A stretch of 64,000 nt of DNA from Aquimarina megaterium XH134 (GCF_000520975.1 NZ_JACB01000014.1:29051-93050), one strand, 5' to 3'; counted from the stretch's first letter, positions 25,141 to 33,239 are shown. Numbers and translations are program-made. The notes: generated by a model not told the origin, from the letters alone.

Positions 25141-26379
25141 ATGAAATTTAAAATACTCATAATTCTTCTTTTGGTAACTTTAACTGGCTATACACAAAGC
25201 ATAAATGAACTCTATAAAAAGAGTATCGAAGCGTATAAGAATAAAAATTTTGAAGCCTTCGAAAAACTTAATTTAGAAGCCTTAGAGTTACATCCTTCAC
25301 AGCCTACGATATTGTTTAATTTGGCAGCTTCTTACGCCCTTAATAGTAAAAATAAACAAGCTTTTGAACTTTTGAGTACTTTGCTAAGTTGGAATGCCGA
25401 ATTAAAATTGGAAGATAAAGATTTTAAATCTCTGTTAGAAGAGAAGAAATTTGCAAACGATTTAAAGAAAAAAGCGTCCTTTTTTTCAACTCAAAAAGAA
25501 TCAAGTTCTACTTTTTTTGAAATATCCAACAAATACCATGTCGAAGACGTAGCAGTGATAGATAGTATGGCTTACTTAACAGATGTTAGAAATGGATTTA
25601 TTATTAAATATAATCTAAAAACTAAAGAATCTGAAGAACTCCTGTCTATAGCAGGTGCTGCTTTTGCAATTATAAATGGAGTAGATAAAAACTCTATTTG
25701 GGTGTCCTCTTCTATGTTTCCGAACTATAGTAAATATGACAAAGAACAAAATAACAAATCATTGGTGTATAAGATAGATACCCAAAACGGAAGCATAATG
25801 ACCAAAATAGAAATACCAGAAGAAGCTGTTATTGGGAGTATGGTTTTAGCTAAAAACAATAAAATATATGCTACTAATTCTGTATCCCCAAAAATATTTG
25901 TAATAGATGCCAATAAAGGAGTGCTCGAAAATTCTTTTGAAGTAAACGAAGCATTTAATCTACAAGGGATAACTCTTGATAATACGCATGAACATATATA
26001 TGTAGCCGATTATATTAAAGGAATCATGAAATTGAGTTTAGCAGATTTTTCAGATAGAATGTGGTATGAATCTAAAGCATATTTATTAAAAGGCATAGAC
26101 GGTTTAAATTATATTAATGATAATACATTAATTGCTATCCAAAATAATTCTAATCCTAAAAAGGTAATACAACTTACTACAGATGCTAATAAAGTAATTA
26201 AAGTCGAAATCTTGGATAATGCATTGCCACATAATGGAGAGCCTACTAACGGTAAATTTTATAAAGAAAAGGGGTATCTTTATGTTTCGAACAGTCAATG
26301 GCCTTTTTATGATAAAAAGAACACCCCATTAGTAGAGCAATGGGAGCCACAAAGAATTAGAATTTTAAATCCTTTCTAA
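25141..26379 (+). CDS. Secreted TPR plus beta-propeller protein
   Basis: A 412-residue exported protein: signal peptide about 1-19 (LLVTLTGYTQ). Residues about 20-115 form a short TPR-like helical region (NELYKKSIEAYKNKNFEAFEKLN and PSQPTILFNLAASYALNSKNKQAFELL). From about 125 the sequence is a strand-rich YWTD/SMP-30-like propeller (VEDVAVIDSMAYLTDVRNG, NKIYATNSVSPKIFVIDA, EHIYVADYIKGIMKLSL). Similar proteins are annotated as gluconolactonase-like, but no metal-binding residues can be confirmed, so a binding role is as likely. A -7 box candidate TATTTTTG is at 25030-25037. Its stop is 1 bp from the start of the GNAT gene, so the two are co-transcribed. Confidence 0.7.
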   Translation: MKFKILIILLLVTLTGYTQSINELYKKSIEAYKNKNFEAFEKLNLEALELHPSQPTILFNLAASYALNSKNKQAFELLSTLLSWNAELKLEDKDFKSLLEEKKFANDLKKKASFFSTQKESSSTFFEISNKYHVEDVAVIDSMAYLTDVRNGFIIKYNLKTKESEELLSIAGAAFAIINGVDKNSIWVSSSMFPNYSKYDKEQNNKSLVYKIDTQNGSIMTKIEIPEEAVIGSMVLAKNNKIYATNSVSPKIFVIDANKGVLENSFEVNEAFNLQGITLDNTHEHIYVADYIKGIMKLSLADFSDRMWYESKAYLLKGIDGLNYINDNTLIAIQNNSNPKKVIQLTTDANKVIKVEILDNALPHNGEPTNGKFYKEKGYLYVSNSQWPFYDKKNTPLVEQWEPQRIRILNPF

Positions 26380-26380
26380 A

Positions 26381-26821
26381 ATGATTGAAGAAGAAATTAT
26401 TAGATATAAAGAAGAACAGTTATCAGAAATCAAGAATGTTTTTTTTCTAAATGTCCCTGAGTATTTTGCAGAAGAAGAGTGGAGCGACTTTACAGAGTAT
26501 TTAAAATTGCACAGTGCTACATATTTTCTTGCTAAGAATAAAAATGCGGTAATTGGTTGCGGGGGTTATCATAAAAGTAATGATATTACCGCAAGGCTTT
26601 CATGGGATTTTATTCACCCAGATTTCAAAGGTAAAGGAATAGGAAGAAAAATTATCTCACACTGCTTAGAAGAGATAGACAAAGACGCAGATATACATAA
26701 TATTGAAGTTTGGACTTCGCAGCTTTCGTATCAATTTTACGCGAAATTTGGACTAGAAACGTACCATATCGAAGAACATTATTGGGCAAAGGGTTTACAT
26801 CTCTATAAGATGAAAACGTGA
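26381..26821 (+). CDS. GNAT family N-acetyltransferase
   Basis: A 146-residue cytosolic acetyltransferase. The GNAT core shows the beta4 strand near 66-76 (AVIGCGGYHK), DFIHPDFKGKGIGRKIISHCLEEI at about 86-109 with the acetyl-CoA pyrophosphate-binding Q/RxxGxG/A-type loop (KGKGIGRK), and the late strand NIEVWTSQLSYQFYAKFGLE at about 117-136. The acceptor substrate is unknown. The start codon is separated from the stop of the propeller gene by a single base, which indicates translational coupling and a shared role that I cannot name. Confidence 0.85.
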   Translation: MIEEEIIRYKEEQLSEIKNVFFLNVPEYFAEEEWSDFTEYLKLHSATYFLAKNKNAVIGCGGYHKSNDITARLSWDFIHPDFKGKGIGRKIISHCLEEIDKDADIHNIEVWTSQLSYQFYAKFGLETYHIEEHYWAKGLHLYKMKT

Positions 26822-26981
26822 TCGTTTGTAAAGCTCCTTTCTTTTAGACCTGTAGCCCTTCAAAAAGATAACTGATCCATGATTAACTAGGGTGAAAAAA
26901 TGTCTTAATAAAAATATCTCAGGAATAATTTAGAGAATTTGTATGTTGCTTATTTTGTAAATTGAAATAAAGAGTTTGATA

Positions 26982-27740
26982 TTAAATTTCTGATCTGATT
27001 AATTTTGGAAGGTATTTTAATGCTTCTTTATCACGACTTTTAAAATAAGTATATGCATGTTCGGGTAACCAATGTTTGTCGACAAAATCTATAAATATGG
27101 GTAGCAAATGATTCCTATATTGTTTCACTTCTATTTCTTTACCACTTGGTAATCGATGAAGATATGTTTTAAATTCACGATTATATTGTGGGAATTTTTT
27201 TTCAAGATATTTTTCAAAATGAAGAGAAACACTAATGTCGGGCCTTATTTCTTTACCATCTAAAGCTTTATTAGGTAAAATATAACCTTCTTGTTCAAAT
27301 CGTCCATATAACCTAATAAAAAGTTCGCTTAATATCGAAAAATAGCCAGAAGATATGCGATCCCAATTGTCATTAAACCGAATTACAAAATTGGGTATTT
27401 CTAGCCGTTTTGTAGTGTAATATCCTCTAACACGTATTAGTGGTAAAACCTGGTTAGTAATCCATTTTCTAAATTTTTTAGCACCGTTTGTCGTACTTTT
27501 AAAAATTAAAGAATACAAACCACTTTCAGAAATTAGGTTCGCATTTTTTTGAGTTCCATTATAGAATATTTCGGTAGCAAAACGTTCTTCTATATCCAGT
27601 GTACTCCATACTTCATCTGGATTTCCTAACTCTAGCACTTTCACTACTTCATCAACAATAAACCAAATTTGATTATTGATTTCTACAGACGTTAACTGCT
27701 GAAAATAATTAGTTTCTTTTTTTACGATTTCTGATTTCAT
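26982..27740 (-). CDS. BRO-N domain (phage antirepressor-like) protein
   Basis: A 252-residue protein. Residues about 12-100 match the BRO N-terminal domain found in viral and phage antirepressors: EINNQIWFIVDEVVKVLELGNPDEVW, then LISESGLYSLIFKSTTNGAKKFRKWI and the LPLIRVRGYY ending. The C-terminal 140 residues are distinct (NFVIRFNDNWDRISSGYFSILSELF, LPNKALDGKEIRPDISVSLHFEKYL, KDKEAL-type tail) and may be a DNA-binding or replication-related module; the PDISV and KFPQYN segments resemble the P63C-type C-terminus of some BRO proteins. No phage genes are nearby, so it is a solitary domesticated or defence-related copy. Confidence 0.75.
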   Translation of the reverse strand: MKSEIVKKETNYFQQLTSVEINNQIWFIVDEVVKVLELGNPDEVWSTLDIEERFATEIFYNGTQKNANLISESGLYSLIFKSTTNGAKKFRKWITNQVLPLIRVRGYYTTKRLEIPNFVIRFNDNWDRISSGYFSILSELFIRLYGRFEQEGYILPNKALDGKEIRPDISVSLHFEKYLEKKFPQYNREFKTYLHRLPSGKEIEVKQYRNHLLPIFIDFVDKHWLPEHAYTYFKSRDKEALKYLPKLIRSEI

Positions 27741-27905
27741 TACCGTGGTTTTCCAGAGAAATAAAAATAATCACATATATATTATCTCACAATGATAATT
27801 GTCAGATTCTGAAATCTTTAAATACTTTCATAGCACTGGACTTATGAGTGAGTTTTAAAGAGTACTCTAATGACATTGGTCATATTAAAAGAGAAGTGTA
27901 GTCTT

Positions 27906-27913
27906 TATATTTG
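27906..27913 (+). promoter_or_regulatory. -7 box TATATTTG
   Basis: A full match to TAnnTTTG, 24 bp upstream of the membrane-protein ATG at 27938. A TTG lies 27 nt further upstream, longer than usual. Confidence 0.45.
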
Positions 27914-27937
27914 AGATGGATCATATAAAAGTTTATT

Positions 27938-28324
27938 ATGGACATATCTATATTTTTAGCAAAATTTTGGGGTTGGTATTTGATTATGTTTTTCTTCATA
28001 TTGAGCTTTAATCCCAATAGGATTAAACAGATTTTTGAGGACCTGAAGGATCAAAAATTTGTAATAATAATCTCGTTTATAGCAATTATTGTGGGATTAC
28101 TCAACATCCTTTTTCATAACATATGGGAACCAAGTTGGAAATTTATCATTACAGCCATAGGTTGGGCTTCATTAGGTATGGGGTTGTTGCTATTTGTCTT
28201 TCCGAAAGGAACCGCAAAATGGTTAGAATTTATCAATATAAAATTAGTACAAGTGTTATATGTACTACTGTTTTTAATAGGAGTTCTCTTACTGAATGCA
28301 GGATATGAACTGGTTCCATATTAA
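27938..28324 (+). CDS. Small four-helix integral membrane protein
   Basis: A 128-residue protein made almost entirely of four hydrophobic segments at about 7-24, 42-62, 69-86 and 103-122, joined by short charged loops (NPNRIKQIFEDLKDQK and FPKGTAKWLEF). No family I can name. It is the first gene of a plus-strand run followed after 27 bp by a membrane-anchored flavodoxin-like protein and then a flavodoxin, so it may work with them, for example as part of a membrane redox unit; this is inference from position. Confidence 0.75.
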   Translation: MDISIFLAKFWGWYLIMFFFILSFNPNRIKQIFEDLKDQKFVIIISFIAIIVGLLNILFHNIWEPSWKFIITAIGWASLGMGLLLFVFPKGTAKWLEFINIKLVQVLYVLLFLIGVLLLNAGYELVPY

Positions 28325-28351
28325 TCTTTTTAAAAAACATAATTACTGATA

Positions 28352-28951
28352 ATGAAAAGAAGAAAAAGGATGATGATGAATATTCTGGTAGTATTAGGAT
28401 TAACATTGATTGTTTGGATAGTGCTTACTGTCATTGTGGGTAAAAAAGGGCCAGAAAAGTTTGCTATTGTAGGAGCAGTTAGTAGTGATCAGAAGGCACT
28501 TATCGTTTACGACCCTGATCCGATTTATAATCTTGATGAAAAGGTAAGCAAATCATTTGCAGAAGGCTTATCAGAGAAAGGATGGGGATCAAAAGTGGTA
28601 ACAGTAGCTGCTGCCAAAAATTTTGAGAAAGAGTTTTTTGATTTATATGTATTCTGTGCAAATACTTATAATTGGCCCCCTGATAAAGCAATTCGTGACC
28701 ATATAAAAAATATTGATTATTTACAGGGAAAGCATGTAGTTGCGATCACTTTAGGTAGTGGCTCTACAAAAAGATCTCAACGTTTGCTCGAAGAGTTGAT
28801 CAAACAAAAAAAAGCTACACTTATTGATTCAAGAACATTTTGGTTAATGAAACCCAATACCGAATCAAAAACAAAAAGATCAAATAGTAAAATAGCTGTA
28901 GAAATGGCAAATAATTTTGGAAGAGAAATAGCTGAAAGAATTAGTAATTAA
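28352..28951 (+). CDS. Membrane-anchored flavodoxin-like protein
   Basis: A 199-residue protein with a positively charged start (MKRRKRMMM), one membrane helix at about 8-30 and a globular domain outside. The domain begins with a strand (ALIVYDPDP), followed by an alpha/beta order like flavodoxins: FDLYVFCANTYNWPPDKAIRDHI near 92-115 and HVVAITLGSGSTKRSQRLLEEL near 125-147. The FMN phosphate loop is not the classical T/S-x-T-G-x-T, so binding of FMN is uncertain. It is related in layout to other Bacteroidota flavodoxin-like proteins of unknown role. It lies between the small membrane protein and a soluble flavodoxin gene. Confidence 0.7.
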   Translation: MKRRKRMMMNILVVLGLTLIVWIVLTVIVGKKGPEKFAIVGAVSSDQKALIVYDPDPIYNLDEKVSKSFAEGLSEKGWGSKVVTVAAAKNFEKEFFDLYVFCANTYNWPPDKAIRDHIKNIDYLQGKHVVAITLGSGSTKRSQRLLEELIKQKKATLIDSRTFWLMKPNTESKTKRSNSKIAVEMANNFGREIAERISN

Positions 28952-29073
28952 CCTAAAATAGCCATGGTTTTTTTACTAGTTGATTTATACTTAGATAGAT
29001 ATTGTTTTTCTGTTTTTACAGTTTCCAAAATTTAAGTTGCTTTTCAAATAATTCTTACACAAAATGTACCATT

Positions 29074-29607
29074 ATGAAAACTCTAATCGTTTACTTTTCC
29101 TTTTCTGGAAACAATGAATTATTGGCTAAAGATGTAGCCAAAGACCTAGAAGCCGATCTGTTGCAAATCACCGAACCCAAAAAGCGAGGGATTTTCAGGA
29201 TTATGTTAGACATGTTGTTTAATCGTTTTCCTAAGATCAATGAACTAAACATTTTATGGGATGAATACCACCATATCGTTTTGATGGCTCCCATCTGGAA
29301 CTATATTATAGCGCATCCGATGAAGACCTTCATCAAAAAAAGTAAAGAGGATCTTAAAAACTATTCATTTATAACGTTGTGTTCTGGGCGTGATACACAA
29401 AAAGAAAAGATTGCAGCTCAATTAGAAAAATTAGCACGCTATGAACCTAAAGTAATAATAGAATTCGAGACACGAACATTCATTACTCCAGAACAAGAGA
29501 GTAAAGGCGCTTATAAAGTAACTCAAGAAGATCTAACAAGATTAAAAAAAGCAGATGCGTATCATAACTTCTTAGAAACATATATAACCAAAAAAGAAAC
29601 GGCATAA
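29074..29607 (+). CDS. Flavodoxin family protein
   Basis: A 177-residue protein from ATG 29074. A longer frame from 29002 adds 24 non-conserved residues, and the ATG places the first strand KTLIVYFSFSGNNELLAKDV at the N-terminus, as in flavodoxins, where the SFSGNNE loop binds the FMN phosphate. Further landmarks are DEYHHIVLMAPIWNYIIAHPMKTFI near 66-90 and SFITLCSGRD near 100-109. Probably an electron carrier or NAD(P)H-quinone-reductase-like protein in the cytosol. It is the last of three plus-strand genes that share a redox flavour. Confidence 0.82.
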   Translation: MKTLIVYFSFSGNNELLAKDVAKDLEADLLQITEPKKRGIFRIMLDMLFNRFPKINELNILWDEYHHIVLMAPIWNYIIAHPMKTFIKKSKEDLKNYSFITLCSGRDTQKEKIAAQLEKLARYEPKVIIEFETRTFITPEQESKGAYKVTQEDLTRLKKADAYHNFLETYITKKETA

Positions 29608-29612
29608 ACGAG

Positions 29613-29753
29613 GTGTATTGTGAGGTTATTTTAATACTACTTCTACTTTTGGTAGAGTTCGTCTTGTTGAGTGGTAATCTTTATTGGGGTACAAGAATTA
29701 ATAATGTTTGGATTAGATTTGATCTTGATCCAATTTTTGATGGTCTTCTTTAA
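29613..29753 (+). CDS. Possible 46-residue membrane peptide (or non-coding transcript)
   Basis: A frame from GTG 29613 to TAA 29751-29753 encodes a hydrophobic start (VILILLLLVEFVLLSGNLYW) and a polar end that includes RINNVWIRFDLDPIFDGLL. The same stretch has a promoter-like TTG (29618-29620), 23 nt, TACTTTTG (29644-29651) that would start transcription inside this frame, near 29658, and a hairpin at 29770-29802. It is therefore unclear whether a peptide, a short RNA or neither is made. Confidence 0.25.
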   Translation: MYCEVILILLLLLVEFVLLSGNLYWGTRINNVWIRFDLDPIFDGLL

Positions 29754-29769
29754 AGAGTATAGAAAATGA

Positions 29770-29802
29770 AAAAGCTCATAAATATAATGTTTATGAGCTT
29801 TT
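29770..29802 (-). terminator. Terminator of tRNA-Ser
   Basis: A 13 bp perfect stem (29770-29782 with 29790-29802, 7 nt loop); on the minus strand it is followed by a T-rich tail. It is 24 nt beyond the 3' end of the tRNA-Ser gene. It can also act on plus-strand transcripts. Confidence 0.75.
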
Positions 29803-29825
29803 ATAGGAACTAAATAAATCCCTTG

Positions 29826-29910
29826 CGGAGAATGAGGGATTCGAACCCCCGGAGGTGTGACCCTCAACAGTTTTCAAGACTGCCGCATTCGACCACTCTG
29901 CCAATTCTCC
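29826..29910 (-). tRNA. tRNA-Ser(UGA)
   Basis: An 85 nt class II tRNA on the minus strand with a perfect 7 bp acceptor stem (GGAGAAT / ATTCTCC), the D-arm, an anticodon loop CTTGAAA with anticodon TGA, a long variable arm and the T-arm GGGGGTTCGAATCCCT-type sequence. The discriminator base is G, as expected for tRNA-Ser. CCA is not encoded. It reads UCA and other UCN codons. Confidence 0.95.
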
Positions 29911-30081
29911 AGTGTTTAGTCTCATCAGGTATTCCCTGAATGCGGGTGCAAATATAAAACCTTTTTTAATTCTAAAAAGAAAAATTTAAAATAATTTAAG
30001 AGATATTTTCTTTAAAGATGGTATTCCCTTAATCATATAAGATGAATTGAGTATATTGTGCTTTATTAATTAAATTGTTAC

Positions 30082-31140
30082 ATGAAAAATACTATAATAC
30101 TAGTTGGCTCATTTATAGTCTGTTGTTGTGGAACTTCACAAAATTCTACATCTACTAATCCAAAAATAGATTCACATACTAGTGTGAATACAGAATTAAC
30201 CGCGGTTACTTATGCCGAAAGCATTACGGCCAAAGAATTAAAAGAATATTTATACGTTTTTGCAGGTGATGACTTCGAAGGACGTGATACAGGAGAACCT
30301 GGTCAGAAAAAAGCCGCAGAATATTTAAAAAAGCAATACCAAAGAATGGGTATTCCTTCTCCTTTGGGAGGAGATGATTACTATCAGGAAATCCCAGAAA
30401 GCTATTTTAGAGGAGGTATTAAGTCTTCAGAGAATGTATTGGCATTTATTGAAGGTACAGAAAAACCCGATGAGATTGTAGTGATTTCTGCGCATTATGA
30501 TCATGTAGGAACCGATAAAGAAGGTAATATTTATAATGGTGCCGATGATGATGGTTCTGGAACAGTAAGTATATTAGAAATAGCAGATGCCTTTATGAAA
30601 GCAAAGAAAGATGGGAAAGGACCAAAGAGATCTATTTTGTTTTTACATGTTACAGGTGAGGAAAAAGGACTGTATGGGTCAAAATTTTATACAGAGAACC
30701 CTGTTTTTCCTTTAGAAAATACAGTAACAGACCTCAACATAGATATGATAGGAAGAATTGATAAAAAACATGAGGGAGAGGATAAAAACAACTATGTATA
30801 TTTAATCGGTAGTGATCGGTTAAGTACAGAATTACACAATATCAGCGAAAAAGTAAATGCAGAGCATACCAAATTAGATTTGGATTATACATATAATGCT
30901 GAAAACGATCCTAATCGATTTTATTTTAGAAGTGATCATTACAATTTTGCAAAACATAATATTCCTATCATATTTTATTTTAATGGAGTACATGAGGATT
31001 ATCATAAATCAACCGATACACCAGATAAAATAGAATATGAACTCATGACTAAAAGAGCAAAATTAGTATTTTATACTGCTTGGGAGGTAGCGAATAGAAC
31101 AGAGAGAATTATTGTTGATGGTGCTAAAGAAGGTGAATAA
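30082..31140 (+). CDS. M28 family zinc metallopeptidase lipoprotein
   Basis: A 352-residue exported lipoprotein: MKNTIILVGSFIV followed by three Cys residues, the first being the probable lipidation site. The catalytic domain has the M28 metal-binding set: SAHYDHVG near 135-142 (His and Asp), GADDDGSGT near 152-160 (bridging Asp), TGEEKGLYGS near 190-199 (catalytic Glu and zinc-binding Glu), NIDMIGR near 213-219 (Asp) and the late His in NGVHEDYHKSTDT near 300-312. It also carries a DDFEGRDTGEPG motif near residue 64, common in Bacteroidota M28 enzymes. Probably an aminopeptidase or dipeptidase at the outer membrane. A terminator at 31180-31207 follows. Two tRNA genes flank it on the opposite strand. 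Confidence 0.9.
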   Translation: MKNTIILVGSFIVCCCGTSQNSTSTNPKIDSHTSVNTELTAVTYAESITAKELKEYLYVFAGDDFEGRDTGEPGQKKAAEYLKKQYQRMGIPSPLGGDDYYQEIPESYFRGGIKSSENVLAFIEGTEKPDEIVVISAHYDHVGTDKEGNIYNGADDDGSGTVSILEIADAFMKAKKDGKGPKRSILFLHVTGEEKGLYGSKFYTENPVFPLENTVTDLNIDMIGRIDKKHEGEDKNNYVYLIGSDRLSTELHNISEKVNAEHTKLDLDYTYNAENDPNRFYFRSDHYNFAKHNIPIIFYFNGVHEDYHKSTDTPDKIEYELMTKRAKLVFYTAWEVANRTERIIVDGAKEGE

Positions 31141-31179
31141 CGAGATGTTAAAATAAAAACACCAAACTATAATAAAATA

Positions 31180-31207
31180 AAAAAAGCCCTTAAAAAAGGG
31201 CTTTTTT
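31180..31207 (+). terminator. Terminator after the M28 peptidase gene
   Basis: Stem AAAAAAGCCCTT (31180-31191) and its complement (31196-31207) around AAAA, followed by T-rich sequence; 40 bp past the M28 stop. On the minus strand it is 10 nt past the tRNA-His 3' end, so it may end that transcript too. Confidence 0.85.
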
Positions 31208-31216
31208 GTTTTTAGG

Positions 31217-31291
31217 GGTGGAAGACGGGATTCGAACCCGCGACCCTTGGTACCACAAACCAATGCTCTAACCAGCTGAGCTACAACCACC
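31217..31291 (-). tRNA. tRNA-His(GUG)
   Basis: A 75 nt tRNA on the minus strand including the extra 5' G (position -1) typical of tRNA-His, opposite discriminator C73. The anticodon loop is TTGTGGT with anticodon GTG. D- and T-arms are normal. In the acceptor stem GTGGTTG faces CTTCCAC, so pairs 5-68 and 6-67 are U-U mismatches, while the outer four pairs and pair 7-66 are intact. CCA is not encoded. Confidence 0.93.
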
Positions 31292-31349
31292 ATTTAATTT
31301 CGGGTGCAAAAATAAAGTATTTCTATCTATCTACAAACATTTTTTTGAA

Positions 31350-32066
31350 TTAAATTAAATCAAAAATAGAATCGACTGCTACATAGCGTTCTACGGTAAA
31401 GCCTTCGGCATGATGTACCCCTATTATTCGTCCTAAATCGGCAGCACGATACTTTACGCTTTCAATAAAATTCTTGCTTGAGATAGGAGTAACAGGCTCT
31501 TTACTTCCGGCATCGTAAAATTGGGAAGTATATGCCATAACGCTTTCTATCTTTTTATCTATATAACTACTAATATCTACTACAAAGTCGGGTTCAATAT
31601 TGGCCCATTGTATATAGTGATATACTTGTTTGGGCCTCCATGGATCTTGATTTACACCATCTAGAGTGGTTTCAATTTTTTTCAATCCAGACAAAAAGCA
31701 AGAATCACTAGCTAGTTTACTTCCTTTGCCATGATCTATATGGCGATCTACAATTGCATTACAAAGTACAATTTCGGGTTTATATTTTCTTATTTTTTTT
31801 ATAACCTCTAATTGGTGATCTTGATCATTTGTAAAAAAACCATCTTTAAAACCTAAATTTTCACGGGTAGCAACCCCTAAGATTTTAGAAGCATTTTTTG
31901 CTTCCTGATCTCTAATTTCGGGAGTACCTCTTGTTCCTAGTTCTCCCCGGGTAAGATCCAGTATTCCAACTTTTTTACCTCTACTAACTTCTTTGGCTAT
32001 GGTTCCTGAGCAACTTAGTTCTACATCATCAGGATGAGCTCCTATGGCTAGAATATCTAACTTCAT
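31350..32066 (-). CDS. bshB1: Bacillithiol biosynthesis deacetylase BshB1
   Basis: A 238-residue LmbE/PIG-L family zinc enzyme that removes acetyl from GlcNAc-malate in the second step of bacillithiol synthesis. Motifs: AHPDD at 10-14 and HIDH at 109-112 for zinc binding, TRGELGTRG at about 39-47 and GVHHAEGF near the C-terminus, all typical of BshB1. The stop codon of the upstream PLP-enzyme gene is 3 bp from its start, so the two are translated from one message. Low-molecular-weight thiol synthesis next to a Cys/Met-pathway enzyme is a sensible pairing, since bacillithiol contains cysteine. bshA and bshC are not in the window. Confidence 0.92.
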   Translation of the reverse strand: MKLDILAIGAHPDDVELSCSGTIAKEVSRGKKVGILDLTRGELGTRGTPEIRDQEAKNASKILGVATRENLGFKDGFFTNDQDHQLEVIKKIRKYKPEIVLCNAIVDRHIDHGKGSKLASDSCFLSGLKKIETTLDGVNQDPWRPKQVYHYIQWANIEPDFVVDISSYIDKKIESVMAYTSQFYDAGSKEPVTPISSKNFIESVKYRAADLGRIIGVHHAEGFTVERYVAVDSIFDLI

Positions 32067-32069
32067 ATT

Positions 32070-33239
32070 TTAATGTTCTAATTCTGGGACTTTTACTTTT
32101 TCTATAGCTTGTTGTATATCTTGCATTAAATCTTCTTTTTCTTCAATTCCTACGCTCAATCGTAACAATCCATCTTTAATTCCTTGTAAATTTCGTTCTT
32201 CTTCGGTGAGTAACGCATGTGAGGTAAGGGTAGGGGATAGCATAGTGCTTTCAACTCCGGCAAGACTCATAGAGCTTTTAATTAGCTTTAATTCTTTTTG
32301 AAATTTACTGGCATCTATAGCTTCTTTTAATTCAAAAGATAACATACCACCGTAACCTGTCATTTGTTTTTTAGCAATTTCATGGTCGGGGTGTGATTTC
32401 AACCCAGGATAATAGACCATAGCGATATCTTCATGCTTTTTAAGCCATTTAGCAAGTTTTAGCGCATTCTTATTTTGGCGTTCTACTCTAATACCGAGTG
32501 TTTTTATACTTCTCTCTAACATCCATACTGTAAAGTCGCTTAAACTACCACCAAAGTTTTTTGCAACCTGAAAAATCTGATCGATATTTTTCTCGGTAGA
32601 GATAACAGCTCCAGCCAGAATATCACTATGACCTCCCAGGTATTTGGTAGCAGAGTGAATAACGATGTCTATACCAAATAGAATTGGGTTTTGATTTACA
32701 GGAGACGCAAAAGTGTTATCTATAATAGTAACGATGTTATTTTCTTTTGCTAAATCAGCAATAGATTTAATATCAATAATTGTTAATAGAGGATTAGAAG
32801 GTGTTTCTATATAGATTACCTTGGTATTAGCTTGTATTTTTTGTTTAAAACCTTCTGGGGTTTGAGCATCTACATAAGAAAATTCTATACCATGTTTTTT
32901 AAACTCTTCATTAATAAGATTAGCAGTTCCCCCATAGAGTGTACGTTGTAAAACAATATGATCTCCTTTCTGTAAAAATGCAAATAGTGTAGTACTTATC
33001 GCTGCCATACCACTACCAAAAATCAGAGAAGATTCTCCTTTTTCGAGCTTAGCTATTTTTTTAGATAAAGCTTCTTGATTGGGAGTGTTAAAATATCTGG
33101 GGTAACGTTTTACATCTACATCTTCAAAAGCATAGGAGGTAGACATATATATTGGTGATATAGCTCCTTTAAATTGTTCATCTTTAATTTCGCCATGATG
33201 AGTGCAGATGGTATTAAACCCTATATTTTTTGTATCCAT
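32070..33239 (-). CDS. Trans-sulfuration family PLP enzyme (cystathionine gamma-synthase / gamma-lyase-like)
   Basis: A 389-residue enzyme from ATG 33239; a longer frame begins 20 codons earlier but has no conserved residues. It belongs to the Cys/Met metabolism PLP family: YMSTSYAF near 31-38, RYFNTPNQEALSKKIAKLEKG, FGSGMAA at 74-80, YGGT at 102-105, ETPSNPLL near 145-152, and the PLP-binding Lys199 in SATKYLGGHSD. The family contains cystathionine gamma-synthase, cystathionine gamma-lyase, O-acetylhomoserine sulfhydrylase and methionine gamma-lyase; the short motifs do not settle which. Operon position before bshB1 suggests a link to cysteine supply. Upstream is a hybrid kinase gene on the same strand, 122 bp away. 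Confidence 0.85.
   Translation of the reverse strand: MDTKNIGFNTICTHHGEIKDEQFKGAISPIYMSTSYAFEDVDVKRYPRYFNTPNQEALSKKIAKLEKGESSLIFGSGMAAISTTLFAFLQKGDHIVLQRTLYGGTANLINEEFKKHGIEFSYVDAQTPEGFKQKIQANTKVIYIETPSNPLLTIIDIKSIADLAKENNIVTIIDNTFASPVNQNPILFGIDIVIHSATKYLGGHSDILAGAVISTEKNIDQIFQVAKNFGGSLSDFTVWMLERSIKTLGIRVERQNKNALKLAKWLKKHEDIAMVYYPGLKSHPDHEIAKKQMTGYGGMLSFELKEAIDASKFQKELKLIKSSMSLAGVESTMLSPTLTSHALLTEEERNLQGIKDGLLRLSVGIEEKEDLMQDIQQAIEKVKVPELEH

Noticed and set aside
26904..26925. A shared word (TAATAAAAATAT then TCAGGA) also seen near 58919
   Set aside because: About 18 AT-rich bases with one mismatch and no matching context; likely chance in this composition.
29643..29867. Minus-strand frame of 74 codons beginning RVTPPGVRIPHSPQ
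   Set aside because: Its first part is a translation of the tRNA-Ser gene and its terminator; no protein is expected.
31063..31293. Minus-strand frame of 76 codons beginning VVVAQLVRALVCGTKG
   Set aside because: It is a translation of tRNA-His and its flank, a known false-positive type.
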